A stretch of 48,164 bases of DNA from a bacterium (GCA_017442645.1 JAFRZH010000001.1:1-48164), one strand, 5' to 3'; counted from the stretch's first letter, positions 32,896 through 44,879 are shown. Program-made: numbers and translations. The notes: generated by a model not told the origin, from the sequence alone.

Positions 32896-33096
32896 CTATT
32901 TTTCTCAACGAACTGCCTCATAAATCGTATTAAAAACTTTTGCAAAAAAATACGCTACCAATTGGATAATTTTTACTGCTCCCCCTAAAAAAATTAACCA
33001 CCAAAGAAGCCCACAAAAAAGTAAGATTCAAGCAAAGGAAAATAACAATTTAAAAGCCAATACAATCAAAAGGATCAGCAAAAGTAATAAAAGCAT
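32896..33096 (-). CDS. Small two-helix membrane protein
   Basis: A 66-residue frame ending in TAG with TGA read as Gly twice. Two hydrophobic helices dominate it (LLLLLLILLIVLAFKLLFSF and ILLFCGLLWWLIFLGGAV), followed by a short amphipathic tail. It lies between miaB and adk on the same strand, 117 bases before adk. Small, and supported only by its frame and hydrophobic pattern. Confidence 0.5.
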
Positions 33097-33341
33097 TTCT
33101 TATCATTAAATTATAAATTTCCATCAGTATAAAAAAAAAGGAAAAAAAATCAATGAAAGGAGAACAAAAAAAGAGAACAAAAAAATTAACGATGAATTGA
33201 TAATAAGTAGGTTATATAAACAAATAAATCAGAAAGAATAATCAAGAGATAATTCAAATAACCATATCTTTACAAGAAAAATTTACCCTTTGTTTTGCTC
33301 GATGTTGTTTCTCTTGATATCCTTATATCATTATTATATCA

Positions 33342-34823
33342 TTACATAGATCAAAGACTCTCCTCCACTTCTCCTTCCAATTTAAACTCCTCTCCTCCAA
33401 TAATTTTAACAGGGACAATCTCTCCTAAATCAACTTTTCTTTCACAACTTGCACAGATTTGCTTCATATTATCCGTATAACCGTAAACGAGTCCCTTCTC
33501 AGAAATCTCATTGATGATCATCGTTCTTGTCAATCAGATTTCTTTTTTATTATTTTCCATAGAAATTTTCTTCAAAAGGTCATTCATTTTTTTCCAGCGA
33601 GCATGTTTTATTTCTGGAGAAACATCGTCTTGATATTGTTTACTTGCGAAAGTTCAAGGTCTTGTCGAATAAATTCCCATATAAATCATATCAAATCTGG
33701 CATATTCCACGAGTTTCAAACTATCGTCAAATTCTGTCTCCGTTTCTCAAGGGAAACCGATAATAAAATCTGTCGTAATCGAAATCTCCCTTTTGAGCGA
33801 ACGAATCGAATCGATAAAATGATAACAATCTTCAGCATTATATCCACGGAACATTCTTTTCAAAACCTCCGAATTCCCAGACTGGAACGGGATATGGATA
33901 TGTGGACAAAGTTTTTCCTCTTGTTCGTGGAGTTTCAAAATCTCAGGCGTGTAAAAAGTAGGATACGGAGAAGTATATCTCAATCGTTTGAGTCCTTTGA
34001 TTTTCAGGATTTTTTGTAAAAGAGTTAAAAAATCTGGATGTTTATTGACGATTTGCCCGAGAAGAACGATTTCTTCTGCTCCGTGATCGATATGAAACTG
34101 CACTTCTGAAACGATTTCATCGACAGAAAAATATCTTTCCAAACCTCTCGCGAAAGGAACGATACAATACGCACAAAATTGATTACAACCACTAGAAATC
34201 GGTACATACGCCGTTTTTTGATGAGTATTCATACTTGCAGATTCCATCGGAAGAATCTTTTCATATTCATTGATTAAGGAATCATCATACTGAATTTCAT
34301 ATCCAAGTCACTGAATGATCAATGGAAGAAATCCCACATCATCAATTCTGAAAAAAAGTTCCAAATTGGGATAGGTTTGATGAAGTTCGTGGAATAACGG
34401 ATTGAACGCGTGATTCACAAAAACCATTGAATCTAAATCAGCTTTTTTCTTTTCTTTGATTTCTTTTACTTCTTCATTGTCAAATCCAATAATTTGGGGA
34501 AGTTCCACTTTTGCCCTTCCGATGAAATTTCCTTTTTTGAGGTTCTCTGGGACATTTTTGGTAAAGGTATTTCTAAAATGATGTTGAACCATACATCATG
34601 TAAGCCAAATTTTCTTCGTTGGTGCAATATCTTTGAGTTTTCCCGTGATTTTATCCTCAGCTTTCTGACGAACAGAACAGGTATCGAAAATCACAATATC
34701 CGCGTCTTCCTCCTTTTCCACATACGAAAATCCACAGTTGAGAAGAATCGCCTTAATCCTCGCAGAATCTGAGTAATTCATCTGACATCCAAAAGTCAAA
34801 ATACAAAATTTTTGCCCGTTCAT
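33342..34823 (-). CDS. miaB: tRNA-2-methylthio-N6-isopentenyladenosine methylthiotransferase (MiaB-type)
   Basis: A 493-residue radical SAM enzyme. The N-terminal UPF0004 domain has its three cluster Cys in place: FGCQMNY (Cys13), DTCSVR (Cys49) and LTGCMVQ (Cys77, whose neighbouring Gly is TGA). The radical SAM domain has CNQFCAYC (Cys213, 217, 220) and later FIIGFPGETETEF. A TRAM domain closes the protein (residues about 430-493). It adds a methylthio group to position 37 of tRNAs that read UNN codons. Segment 78-170 is longer than in typical MiaB. The frame passes three internal TGA codons plus one near the end and stops at TAA 33342-33344. Confidence 0.9.
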
Positions 34824-34969
34824 ATCATCAAAGAAAGATAAAATTAGATAGAGTATAAAGATTTTGGGTAAAATAGGAAATGAAAATGAGAAATTAATTT
34901 CCCTTGCTATTCCTTCCTTTTTTCGTATTGATAAAAAGATAAAAAATATTTTTATTTTCCTTTATAAAA

Positions 34970-35980
34970 ATGTCGGTTTTATGATTTTTGATTCTTGGAA
35001 TCGTAGTTTTCATTTGTTTCTATCGTCAATGTTTTTTTTCTGAAATAGCCATCAGCTTTTTACCTTATCTTTTTTTTGGATGTTTAGCATTAGCAATAAT
35101 ACGATTTTTGAGTTACAGGAAATCCGTCACTAAAAATAAACTCATTCTCTTGGAAATGCTATTCTTCCTCTTTATCTCTGGATATTTAGGGATTGAATTA
35201 ACAGGATTTTATACGATAGGGACAAAGCAACAAGAAATCTCAGAGACAGAAGAGGGGAAAAGAGAAAAAGTCTGAAAAGATATGAAGGTTTTTTATGCCA
35301 ATATTTTATATACCAATACCAATTACGAAGGATTAAAAAATACCATTAAAGAAGAAAATCCTGATTTGGTGGTGCTCGTCGAATTTTCCAATGAACATGA
35401 AATTGCGATGAAAGATTTTTTCAAAGAAGATTACCCTTATGTCAATAGAAATTCTCGATCAGAAAAATTAGCAGGTGATGTTATTTTTAGTAAATATCCC
35501 CTCATTGAATCCAAAAGAGAAAAAGAAAGAGAAAAAGGAACCTGGGATTATAGCACGGTTAAAGTAAAAATTCCAGAAAAAAGAGATTTACTCAATCTTT
35601 ATGTCGTCCATACTGCTGCTCCAGTTTCTCCAAGTACCTATGAAATGAGAAATCTTCAACTTGAGAAATTAGCAACCGAATTCGCAGAAAAGAAACATGA
35701 AGAACAGGAAAAAAATATGATTATTGGAGATTTTAATCTAAGTCCTCGATCTGCACAGTATCAAACCTTAATGAATACTTTTGAGGACTTGGTAGAGAAC
35801 GCTTTTAAAGGAGGAGATATAACTTATACTTGGTCGTGGAATGGTTCAAAACTCTTTATGACTCATATTGATCATCTCTTCACATCTTCAAATATTTTGA
35901 TTCATGATTTACAGGTCAAAGATTTAATCGGATCAGATCATCGTTATTTTTCTTTTGGTGTAGCGTATCAAAAAGAATAA
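34970..35980 (+). CDS. Membrane-anchored endonuclease/exonuclease/phosphatase (EEP) family protein
   Basis: A 336-residue frame joined across TGA at residues about 5 and 102. The N-terminus has three hydrophobic segments (to about residue 80), then a linker, then a full EEP domain: FYANILYTNTNYEG, LVVLVEFSNEH (catalytic Glu region), LAGDVIFSKYPL, YVVHTAAPVSP, MIIGDFNLSP (Asp-Asn pair), FMTHIDHLFTS and GSDHRYFSF (His pair). It would face outside as a nuclease or a lipid or sugar phosphatase; many bacterial members with this layout are secreted DNases. A role in acquiring nucleotides from other cells is plausible for this lineage but inferred. Confidence 0.85.
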
Positions 35981-35983
35981 TAC

Positions 35984-36011
35984 TTGAAATCATAAAAGGA
36001 AAAAATATAAG
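35984..36011 (+). promoter_or_regulatory. Promoter of ebfC
   Basis: TTGAAA (35984-35989), a 16-base spacer and TATAAG (36006-36011), starting just after the EEP gene stop. Confidence 0.45.
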
Positions 36012-36042
36012 TAAATGTTTTTAATTTATAACAAATAATATA

Positions 36043-36417
36043 ATGGGAATGTTTGATAAAATGGGAGATATGAAAAAGATGAAACAAATGTATGATAAAT
36101 ACAAACAATTAGAAAAAGTATTAAAAAATCTAATCATTAGAGCCAAAGAAGGGAAATATGATGACAATGGAGAGGAAAAAGATTCTATTATTGTGGATAT
36201 TTCTGGAGAAATGAAACTTAGAGATTTACAAATCAATGATCCAACTCTTTTCGATTATGATAGGAAAGAAGACTTAGAAGATCTTATTGTTGCAGCTTTC
36301 CAAAAAGCTCAAAACAAAGCTCAAGAAGTAGTAGCAGAAAAAACAAAAGAAATAATGGGAGTAGATACCAACGATTTAGCTGGAATGCTATGAGAAGGAA
36401 TGATGGGAATGAATTAG
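36043..36417 (+). CDS. ebfC: YbaB/EbfC family nucleoid-associated protein
   Basis: A 124-residue protein with the family order: a Met- and Lys-rich helix (MGMFDKMGDMKKMKQMYDKY), a strand IIVDISGEMKLRDLQIND, a middle loop, then the long helix DLEDLIVAAFQKAQNKAQEV. Residue 117 is a TGA Gly, and the Met-rich tail ends at TAG 36415-36417. YbaB/EbfC dimers bind DNA and shape the nucleoid. Not adjacent to dnaX or recR as in many bacteria. Confidence 0.88.
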
Positions 36418-36425
36418 TCTGTAAG

Positions 36426-36453
36426 AAAAAAGGCCATAAAATGACCTTTTTTT
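36426..36453. terminator. Bidirectional terminator between ebfC and the AAA+ gene
   Basis: AAAAAAGGCCA (36426-36436) pairs with TGACCTTTTTT (36442-36452) with one mismatch. It has T-runs in both directions and separates convergent genes. Confidence 0.75.
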
Positions 36454-36459
36454 CATTTT

Positions 36460-39400
36460 TTAAAGAGCATCGATTGCTCTTATAACCATATTTTCTTGTT
36501 CTTGTTTTTCATACGGATCTATAGTAGTTCACCATGCTTTAGGAACAAGTATGTTTTTCATTGCTACTTTTATATCTTGTACCTGAGCATATTCTACAAA
36601 TATTTGTCTTGCATCTCTATAAGACAACTCCAAAAGAAAAGGATTATCACTACCGTATTGATTTCTTAATGTAGTAAAAGTTGTTAATAAAGTTTTTATG
36701 TGACTAAATGTATTATACAATTCTTGTGAACCTTTCTTTCAAAAGGATGACTGTATTGGATGTTGAGGATTATAGGTACCTAAAAAGTTCTCATAAAGGG
36801 GTTTAAATTCTTCAAAGGATAGAGTTTTTAGTAATGCATTATCCGTATATTTTGATATTTTATATGCTTCATTAAGTTCTCAAGGATAATTGATAAATAA
36901 AATTCTAGATCTACTAAGAATAGGATTACTTAATTTATCATAAGAATTTCTAGTTCAAAGAAATAAACAATCAGAATTAGCTTTAATTGCTCAAAGTTGT
37001 GGATCATATACAGATCTACTACTATCAAATAAAGAATGGAGTCTTTCAAAACATTGACTATTTAACTTATCGATTGCATCAAAAAGTATCATGGTTCACG
37101 GTTTTTGCATTAATTTAATCCAGTCTGCAGGTTCACGTGAAGTTTCTCATTTTTTCAAGGTTGGAGCAAAAAACATATCACTGGGGTCCATCTTACTACA
37201 TTGTACCCTAACTATTTCTCTATTGGTAACTTCTGCCAAGAATTCACACATGACAGTTTTTCATAATCAAGGTCATCACTCCAAGATTTCTATTCCTTGG
37301 TGATTTTTCTTTTGATCTAATAACCTGGCGGATAAAGTCTTAAAAATATTTTGTTCTTCGTCTAGAACAATATAATCAGGATTAAAGGGAGGGACTTTTG
37401 ATCTAGGATTTAATTTTTGTTGTTTAATGAGTCTATTAACCAAAAGTTCTGTATATCTTACATCTTTATAATATTGTTTTTTCTCCTTCAAATTGTTTGA
37501 TAATTGTTTTTTTATTTCCATATTTTGCTCTTGTTGTATTTTTTCTTGTAATCATTGGACTTCTTTTTTTCAACATGTTTTCCATTTGGATAATATCCTT
37601 GAATATTGTGTAAATTCTTCAAGTGTCATATCAAATTTTATATTCCAATCTCTAATCATTACATCTCCATACTTTTCAAAATCTTTAAGATAAAGAGATT
37701 TATCATATTCATGAGTCTCTCAGTTTATTAATTTAACCACCAAACTGATTTTTCAATCCTGTTGTGTTTTTCATTCAATTCTCCATGTTACTGTTTCAGT
37801 TCAATCTTCATTGTAATATAATGTAGAATCTATTCCATAAGAATCTAGATTAGATCTTGTTCACCGAAGTTTCTCCTGTTCTGCTTGTAATGTATTAATT
37901 TTTTTCTCAAAAATGTTAGCTAATTTTGAAGATAATTTATCTGCTTCTGGGGATTGAATGGAACTTAATAAGTTTTTTATCTTAGAGACTAAAAAATCTT
38001 CGTTTTTAAATTGTGTAATTACATCAATATCATCAAGTTCTGCTAATATACCTTCTATCTGTTTGATATATCATTCTATTTCGTCTGTTTGAGCCGTAAT
38101 GATTCTTATTTCCTCTTTTTGTACCTTTTGGCTTGTTTGTTTAATCTCTTGAATTCTTTTGTTGATAATACCTTGAATCTCTTTTTTAAAAGATTGTCCT
38201 TCATTTTCATTTAAATAAGAAATCATTTTTTCTGTATTTAAATATAAGTCTTTACCATAAATATCAGTGATATCGAGAACATTTTCAATGTTTATCAAAA
38301 TATCTTTTATCTTCTTAATGTTCGCTTCAATGTTCTCCTTTATTTCTGCTGTATGTTGTTTTTGGTAGATATCTATTTGTTCCCTTGTAAGAGATAGTAA
38401 CTCTGTTAATTTTTTATCTAGATTATTATCTCAATTTTTTATAGACTTTTTTTTCTTTTGCATCGCTTGTAAACTTAATTGAATTTGCATTAAGTCTGAA
38501 AAATCTAGATTTTCATTAAGTTTATTTTGGATTTTCAATATATCTGATTCGATTTTTGAGAGAATTATTTGATTCTTTTTTGTGATGATTTTTGATCCTA
38601 TATTTTTTCGTAATAAATCACGAATTTCTGGGAATTTTTGATTTATTTGATTTCATAATTGATCAACAAATTGTATTTCTTCTTCAGATTTTGCTTCTTC
38701 AAATAAAGCTTTAAATGTTTTTCATGTAGATTCTATAGTTTTTTTTCGGATAGTAGTGATAATTTCCTTGTCTTCTTCACATGATATATCTAGATTTGCA
38801 GAATTTCCTGATAGGGGAAATCATTGTAAGTCATTTAATAGCTTTTCTTTTGCTGCATCTTTTACTAATTGTACAGTTTGATCTTTCATAACTAATGAAG
38901 AATTAGGATCTAATAAACTGAGATTAGTTCATACGAGATCTATCGTTCAATCCAACTTAGACAAAATAATATTATCATGAGGTAAGAGAATTATATCTGA
39001 TATTCATTCTATAGTTTTGAGTTTATTTTGTATAGGGGTAGGAGTATCGAATAATAGTTTGTGCTCTAAAACATGTAAATTAGACTTTCATTCTTCACTT
39101 TCGCTTATAACAAAAAGTACATTTTGATGTGAATCTAATGCAAGTTTTTTTATTTCTCATAGTCCAAGATTTAACACTTGATCAGAAGAATGAAAAAAGA
39201 GCTTTTCTTCATTATTTGCCGTTCAATCTTTTTCTAGTGCTACTCGTGATTTGTATACCATACTTCCATGTCATTGATAAATTATGTCAGTAGTATGGGT
39301 ATGATCATTTGGAGTACTAGAATATATGCAGTAAGGAGTGTTGAAGGTTTTTGATGGGAATCATTGATAAATATAAGTTGATTTTCAGTCATGTTCCTCA

Positions 39401-39885
39401 AGAAATAGTGGTCACTGTTCTGTTTCCTTAAATTCTGATAAAAGAGTAAGGGTTTGAGCCATAAATCAATTTTTATCAAAATCCTGTTTCTGTACAGAAA
39501 AATAATATCAAGAATCAGAAATAAAGAAATAAATGTTGTCGTTTTCATAGCATTTCTTAAGACAAAGAACTTTTCATTTTAAATCAGGGCTAGAATAATA
39601 TCCACCTCTATCATTAGATAATCTACTATGAAGGACTATATCAGGGAATAATTCTTTAAATTTTTCCTTTTGATCAGATTTTTGTCGTAGGGGATCCTTA
39701 TCGTCATTTTTGTAAAAATCTAAAGCTTTTAATAAGGGAATTTGTGCTTCAACATCCCTCTCTCTTATTGTTAACTTAGTTTGTGCTAAAGAGAGGTCGG
39801 AGATTTCCTGTAAATCCCTCTGCAACGGTGTAAATTCCACTTTTGCAATATTTCATGTTTCAGATGTAAACTCTAAACTGGCCAT
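36460..39885 (-). CDS. Giant MoxR-like AAA+ ATPase with long N-terminal coiled coil
   Basis: A 1141-residue frame ending in TAA. Residues about 1-330 are unique and beta-rich, about 330-720 are coiled coil (Lys/Glu/Gln-rich helices), and about 860-1140 are an AAA_5/MoxR-type ATPase. Walker A is GGPGLGKT (870-877), and all four of its glycines are TGA. After it come CSKMDPSDMFF and RLHSLFDSSRSVYD. Walker B reads ILFDAID (Asp936, Ala937), so the usual catalytic Glu is Ala. Sensor region: NPILSRSRILF. MoxR proteins remodel partners through VWA proteins, and the gene directly upstream encodes one. ATP may be bound but not cleaved, unless another residue replaces Glu937. Confidence 0.88.
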
Positions 39886-39912
39886 TTTATTATTCATTCA
39901 ATCATATAAAAA

Positions 39913-42501
39913 TTATTTTACATATTTTTTGATTTGTTTTGCAAGGTGTGTTTTATGAGCTTCAATAATTTTTGTTGATAATGCTTTCGAATCTCCTGCA
40001 TAAATAGTTCATCAATTTTCAGGTGCTCAAAAATAATATTCACATAGACGACTCCAGCTATCATTTACATAGTATGCTGTTACTCAAAAACCACGATGTT
40101 TTAAATCTTCTATCATAGTCTTTAAATCTGATCTTTCTTGTCAGTTACATAAATCTCCATCTCCAATAAAGGAAATATTCCCAAATGATTTTCAGCGATG
40201 TTTTTTAAATTGGTTTAACATATTTTGATAAACATAGGAAATAGGTTCTTGACTATTTCATCATGATATATGAGCAGCTCTAATCAGCTTTGAAGGGATA
40301 AGACATTTTCTTTTGGATGAAAAATTTTCTCAAAAGCTCATTACTTCATCGATACGATCTCAAAAAAGGATGATACTAAATTCTACTTTAAAATGTTCTA
40401 AAACTTTTGCTCTAATAATTGCAGCTTTAATAGATTCCCTTAGAATGGATCATGAACGTTCGAATCTTCCCATACTTCCAGATGTATCTATTACAATGGT
40501 TTCAAACATATTGATTTCATTATGTTCACGTATTTCTTTATTTCTTGTGAATACAGATTGATCTCATGTAACCTCAAATTCTACTAATCTACTTCCATTA
40601 AGGATAGGTCAACTACGATAGCTTTGATTATCATCTCTAACTATTTGATATTGAGGAGGTAGTAATATTTGTAATTCTCTAATTTGTTTTCTTACTTCTG
40701 GTTCAATTTCTTTTTCCAATTGTTTATATTCTTTATAGTATTGTAATTCATCTTCATTAAATCAAAATTTCTCCATTTCACTTTTCATTTTTTTCTTTTC
40801 TTCTTCAATTTTTTTCTTCATAATCTTGGCATATTCCTTTAATTTTTGTTTATATTCCTCATTAAGTAAGGAATTTTTTAGTGCTTCGTCTATTTCATCC
40901 TCATCCTCCAAAGATTCTAGTTCTTTTTTCTCTTCATCTAGGATTTTTTCTTCTCATAATTTATCTACTATATCTTTCGCAAAATCAGATAATCCTGATT
41001 TATCTATGATATCTTTGATTTCTTCTTTTGTCTCAGCTTCTTCCAGTTTATCCAAAGTATTTTGAATTTTGTCAGAGTGTTTTACTAAATTATCTTCTTT
41101 TGCTTTTTCAATCATTTCATTGAGCAAGTCTTGAGGACTCTTTGAGGACTGATTTTGTTGACTTTCTCTAAGATATCACAAATCATTTGGAGAGGAGTTA
41201 TCTTGAGATGTGTCAGATTTTTCATCTTTATTCTTTTGAGATGCTGGGGATTGATTATTTTGTTGAGAATTTTGTCATTGATTTCAAGATTTTTGGGGTT
41301 GTTGTCATGGTTGAGGTTCTTGATTATCATCAAAATTATTATCAGCATTGTTATTTTGTCCCTTGTTCTGTTCCTGTCCATTTTCATGACTCTTTTCTCC
41401 ATCTTCTTTTTGTGTTGGTGTAGCATCCACTCTTATCCATTGTCACTGATTTTCATCCCAAATCTCAGACCATGCATGTCAGTCATTTTTAGTAATACAC
41501 GCTTTTCATTCGTTATTTGTAGATTGTATCATATGTCCTACCACCAATCTAGCAGGAACTCCTAATTCTCTACAAAGAGCTACACAAAGGGAATTTGCAC
41601 TAAAACATTCTAAAATAGGAGATTCATCCAAATGAATAATATAATTATTCCTATTAGATTTATTTCTCAAAGTTCATTGAACTTTAGTGGAATATCTTTT
41701 ATTTTTTATGATGTAATATTTTATAGCTGCTGCAATCTGCTGAGCAGAAGCTCAAGATTCTTTCAATTTATTTAATAATTCTTGAGTATTATGAGATAAA
41801 GTATTTTTTCTAAAGATATTTCTAAAAACATTCGTATCAAAGATAATTTTTTCAGTATCTGCACTTACTGGTGATTTAGTATTTGAATATTGATCTAATC
41901 AAAAGGTAAAACTGATAAATTGTTTCTTTTCACTGATGAGATAAACACATCCATTTTGATCTTTTTTGAATTCTGGAGTAGGATTACATTGTGCACAAAG
42001 TGAATTAGTATCTGGTCGAGCACAATCCGGTAAAGGAATAGCATTAATTCATGCAGTAATAACTCAAGTATAAGTATATTTTTTGATATTTTCAGGTAAA
42101 GTATGAGAAAATGAAGATAAAATCTTTTTTTTCGACCACAAATTGGTATTTCTATCAAAATAAGATTTTTTCCCTTGAGAATAATATCATAAAAACGCAG
42201 GATAAATCTCCGCGAATCTTGACTGTTCTCATATAGATTCTCCAAATTCTGCATCATGAGGAATATATTCATCCTGATCCTCAGGAGGAAATTCAAATTG
42301 GTTATTTTTTGCCTCTTTATAGGGAATATTCTTACTTCAACTTCAATTCATTACATTTAAAAGTTCTCCATTCATACTATCAGCAAGATTTTGACTTTTT
42401 CTTTTATCTCTCAAAGAAAGCAAAGATTTTATGTATTCCTTTACCAATTCGATAGCTCTTGCAAATTTACTTTTATTGTCATAAGAAGATAATATTTCCA
42501 T
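39913..42501 (-). CDS. Transglutaminase-like/VWA fusion protein, partner of the AAA+ protein
   Basis: An 862-residue frame ending in TAA. Residues about 210-360 hold a transglutaminase-like protease fold with the triad Cys299 (LECFSAN), His342 (HAWSE) and Asp359 (RVDATP). Residues about 365-440 are a Gln/Asn-rich low-complexity linker, about 450-610 charged helices, and 668-862 a VWA domain with the MIDAS motif DTSGS (672-676), followed by LFGDRIDEV and SFIGDGDLC. No signal peptide is seen, so it is probably cytoplasmic. It lies 28 bases before the AAA+ gene. MoxR plus VWA plus TGase is a known genomic grouping, but fusion of the last two with a giant coiled-coil ATPase next to them is unusual. 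Confidence 0.88.
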
Positions 42502-42547
42502 TTACAAATTATCAAATCATTATAAAAAACACACCAAAAACACTATT

Positions 42548-42575
42548 TATATATCAATATACAATAAAAAGTCAA
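42548..42575 (-). promoter_or_regulatory. Promoter of the TGase-VWA/AAA+ operon
   Basis: On the minus strand TTGACT (42575-42570), a 16-base spacer and TATATA (42553-42548), about 47 bases before the ATG at 42501. Confidence 0.5.
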
Positions 42576-42619
42576 GATTATTTATTATAAAAAAATAAAT
42601 TAAAAAATCTTTTTCTTCC

Positions 42620-42647
42620 TTGAAAATTTATCCATTCTGTTTATGAT
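42620..42647 (+). promoter_or_regulatory. Promoter of the phosphohexomutase gene
   Basis: TTGAAA (42620-42625), a 16-base spacer and TATGAT (42642-42647), 33 bases before the ATG. Back to back with the operon promoter at 42548-42575. Confidence 0.5.
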
Positions 42648-42679
42648 ATAGATATCTTTATTTTTTAAAGAAAAAAATC

Positions 42680-44101
42680 ATGGAACAGAAATACTTAAAA
42701 TGCTTTAAAGCCTATGATATCAGAGGAATTTCTGATGAACAAATCGATGAAAAATTCATGTATCTCATGGGGAAAGGAATGGGACACTATTTCAAAGAAA
42801 ACCTTTGAGAACAGATGAAAATGTTAATTTGATGTGATGTCAGAGAAGCAAATACCAAATATCTTCCTCATTTTATCCAAGGACTTCATGAAAGTGGAAT
42901 TAGGAATATTGCCTTTGCGAAGTGTTTTTGGAATCTCTCAGAAGAGGAAAAGCAAAAATATCCTTATGGAGTTTGTAGTACAGGAACAACCTATTTTCTC
43001 TGACAAAATGATTTTGATATCGGATTGGAACTGACCGCTTCTCACAATCCTAAGGAATACATGGGAATGAAATTTTTCGACAAAAAAGTCTGACTTTTAC
43101 CCTCTTCTCTTTTGAAAGAACAGTTTGAAAAAGTGTATTTTGAGGGAGAATATGAAGGAACTGCTCTTGATGAAATCGATACGAACTACGAACAAGACTT
43201 AATCCAAGAAAAACTGACAAAACTTTTTGATTTTCTGCATAAGAAATACCAGACTCTCACGAAAAAATATAAAATTGTTGTAGATTTCTCGACTTGAGCA
43301 GGGATTACTGTTGAAAAAGAATTTTTGAACACTCTACAAAATCACCATGAAGTCATCTTTATCAATGATTATGCTGATGGAACTTTTTCTGCACACGAAT
43401 CTGATACCAGTGATAGAAAAAATTACACGCAATTGGTAGCAAAAGTAAAAGAAGAAAAAGCTGGTTTTGGAATTATGTTTGATGGAGATGTGGACAGAAT
43501 CGGATTTGTAACAAATGAGGGAGAAGTTGTGAACTGTGATATCATCACTTCGATTATCGCCAATCAAGTACTTCAACATACGAAGGGAAATATCGTTTTT
43601 GATAGTATGTCTTCCAAAAGTATTGAAGATGTTGCGGAAAAATATGGGGTAAAAGGAATTAGATACAAAACGGGAAGATTTTTCATCAGTGAAAAGGTGG
43701 ATCAAGAAAACGGGGTCCTTTGAGGAGAAGTGAGTGGACATTATATGTTCAAGGAAATTGGAGGATATGAACTTCCTTTGCTTGCCTTGTATTATGTGAT
43801 GCTCGAACTCGAAGATTTTGAGGATTTCACGTCAATGGTAAAAAACTACACGAAATATTTCAAAACTCCGATTACAAGTTATAAAACCGAAAAGAAAGAA
43901 GAAATCTTAGAAAAAATAAAAGAAGAATTCTGAGCCTTCGAACAAAACTACCTTGATGGAGTAAGTATTTTTGGTAACGACTTTTGGTGTAATGTCAGAG
44001 CTTCCAATAGTGAACCTAAGATGAGATATGTTGTAGAAGCAGAAACCGAATCAAAAAGAGATGAAATCAGCCAAAAAATTGAGAGGATTATCCAAGGGTA
44101 A
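42680..44101 (+). CDS. Phosphomannomutase/phosphoglucomutase
   Basis: A 473-residue alpha-D-phosphohexomutase with all four domains: FKAYDIRG at the N-terminus, the active site TASHNP (119-124, phospho-Ser121), the metal loop DGDVDR (268-273), the sugar loop GGEVSGHYMF (from 348, first Gly TGA at 43721-43723) and the phosphate-binding RASNSEPKMRYVVEAE at the end. It interconverts hexose 1- and 6-phosphates for glycan or nucleotide-sugar synthesis. Whether it prefers mannose or glucose cannot be told from these motifs. TGA-coded glycines recur, for example LIGCDVREA near residue 54. Confidence 0.94.
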
Positions 44102-44117
44102 AGAATTTTTCATGATT

Positions 44118-44252
44118 TTATTCTATCAACCACCATTCTCTAAACAATGTCATTCGTGATTCATCCGCAAGATTTTCACATTCAGTTTCATAGGGATACA
44201 TTTCACATTCATCACTATTCTTGACAATAGGAATATTCAATAGAATGTTTTA
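44118..44252 (-). other. In-frame coding-looking extension behind a TAA
   Basis: After the TAA stop at 44250-44252 the same frame continues open for 43 codons (NILLNIPIVKNSDECEMYPY, then further acidic residues and REWWLIE) to a second TAA at 44118-44120. The composition looks like protein. It may be the lost C-terminus of the preceding gene after a nonsense mutation, a sequencing error or chance. Confidence 0.45.
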
Positions 44253-44879
44253 TTCGATAACATCCCAATCTGCAACCATATATCATAAATCATGTGTTCA
44301 TTTATTATCAATAATAAGATGTAAAGTATGAACTTTCCCGTCATTTAGTAAAGAACGAATATCTTTTTCTTCTTTTCAAAAGTGAGAAAGATCTTTTTCT
44401 CTTTCATGAAGCACTGTTCCTATTTCTTTATCATCTTTAATAATCCCAATCTTTTCCTCTTTATTTGATGTTTTAGAATGAGTACTGATTACTAAATAGG
44501 TAAAATAATCTTCCTCAGTAAGATCATCAATTCCCTCTATACATCAAAGACAAGGTTCTTTATATGTTTCTAAATAACCTGTAATCAAGAGATTCCCTTT
44601 TAGATATGCTAAATACTTATCTTCATGCTTTAACTTATCATAAAAATTCCAATCCCAATAAAGAGGTTCTTTTTGAGGGCCTTTTAGTTCAATATCTGTG
44701 GAATTTATAAAAGAAAGAAGATAGTATTGATCAGAATCTAAGGTAGAATATGCAGAATACGACTGAAAAATATTGTTTCTATCACTTTGACTATATATTC
44801 AAGAGGAAACACTATTTTCTTCTTGAAATTGAGATACATAATTACTCAAAAAGAAAGAACACAAGATAAATATTAACAT
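44250..44879 (-). CDS. Exported protein, paralog of the gene at 45252-45830
   Basis: A 209-residue frame with an N-terminal signal helix (MLIFILCSFFLSNYVSQF) and an extracytoplasmic body. It shares the layout of the neighbour at 45252: a PLYWDWNFYDK block against PLYFDCKKYSF, a strand LLITGYLETYKEP against FYVTGTLEISKET, then SLLNDGKVHTLHLIIDNKG against SYINDGKEHVFHVKYDGQG. The pair is therefore a tandem duplication of an unnamed family. It ends in TAA at 44250, although the frame stays protein-like behind it (see 44118-44252). Confidence 0.65.

Noticed and set aside
33459..34019. 186-residue plus-strand ORF inside miaB
   Set aside because: It is antisense to the radical SAM domain, has no recognisable motif and no promoter.
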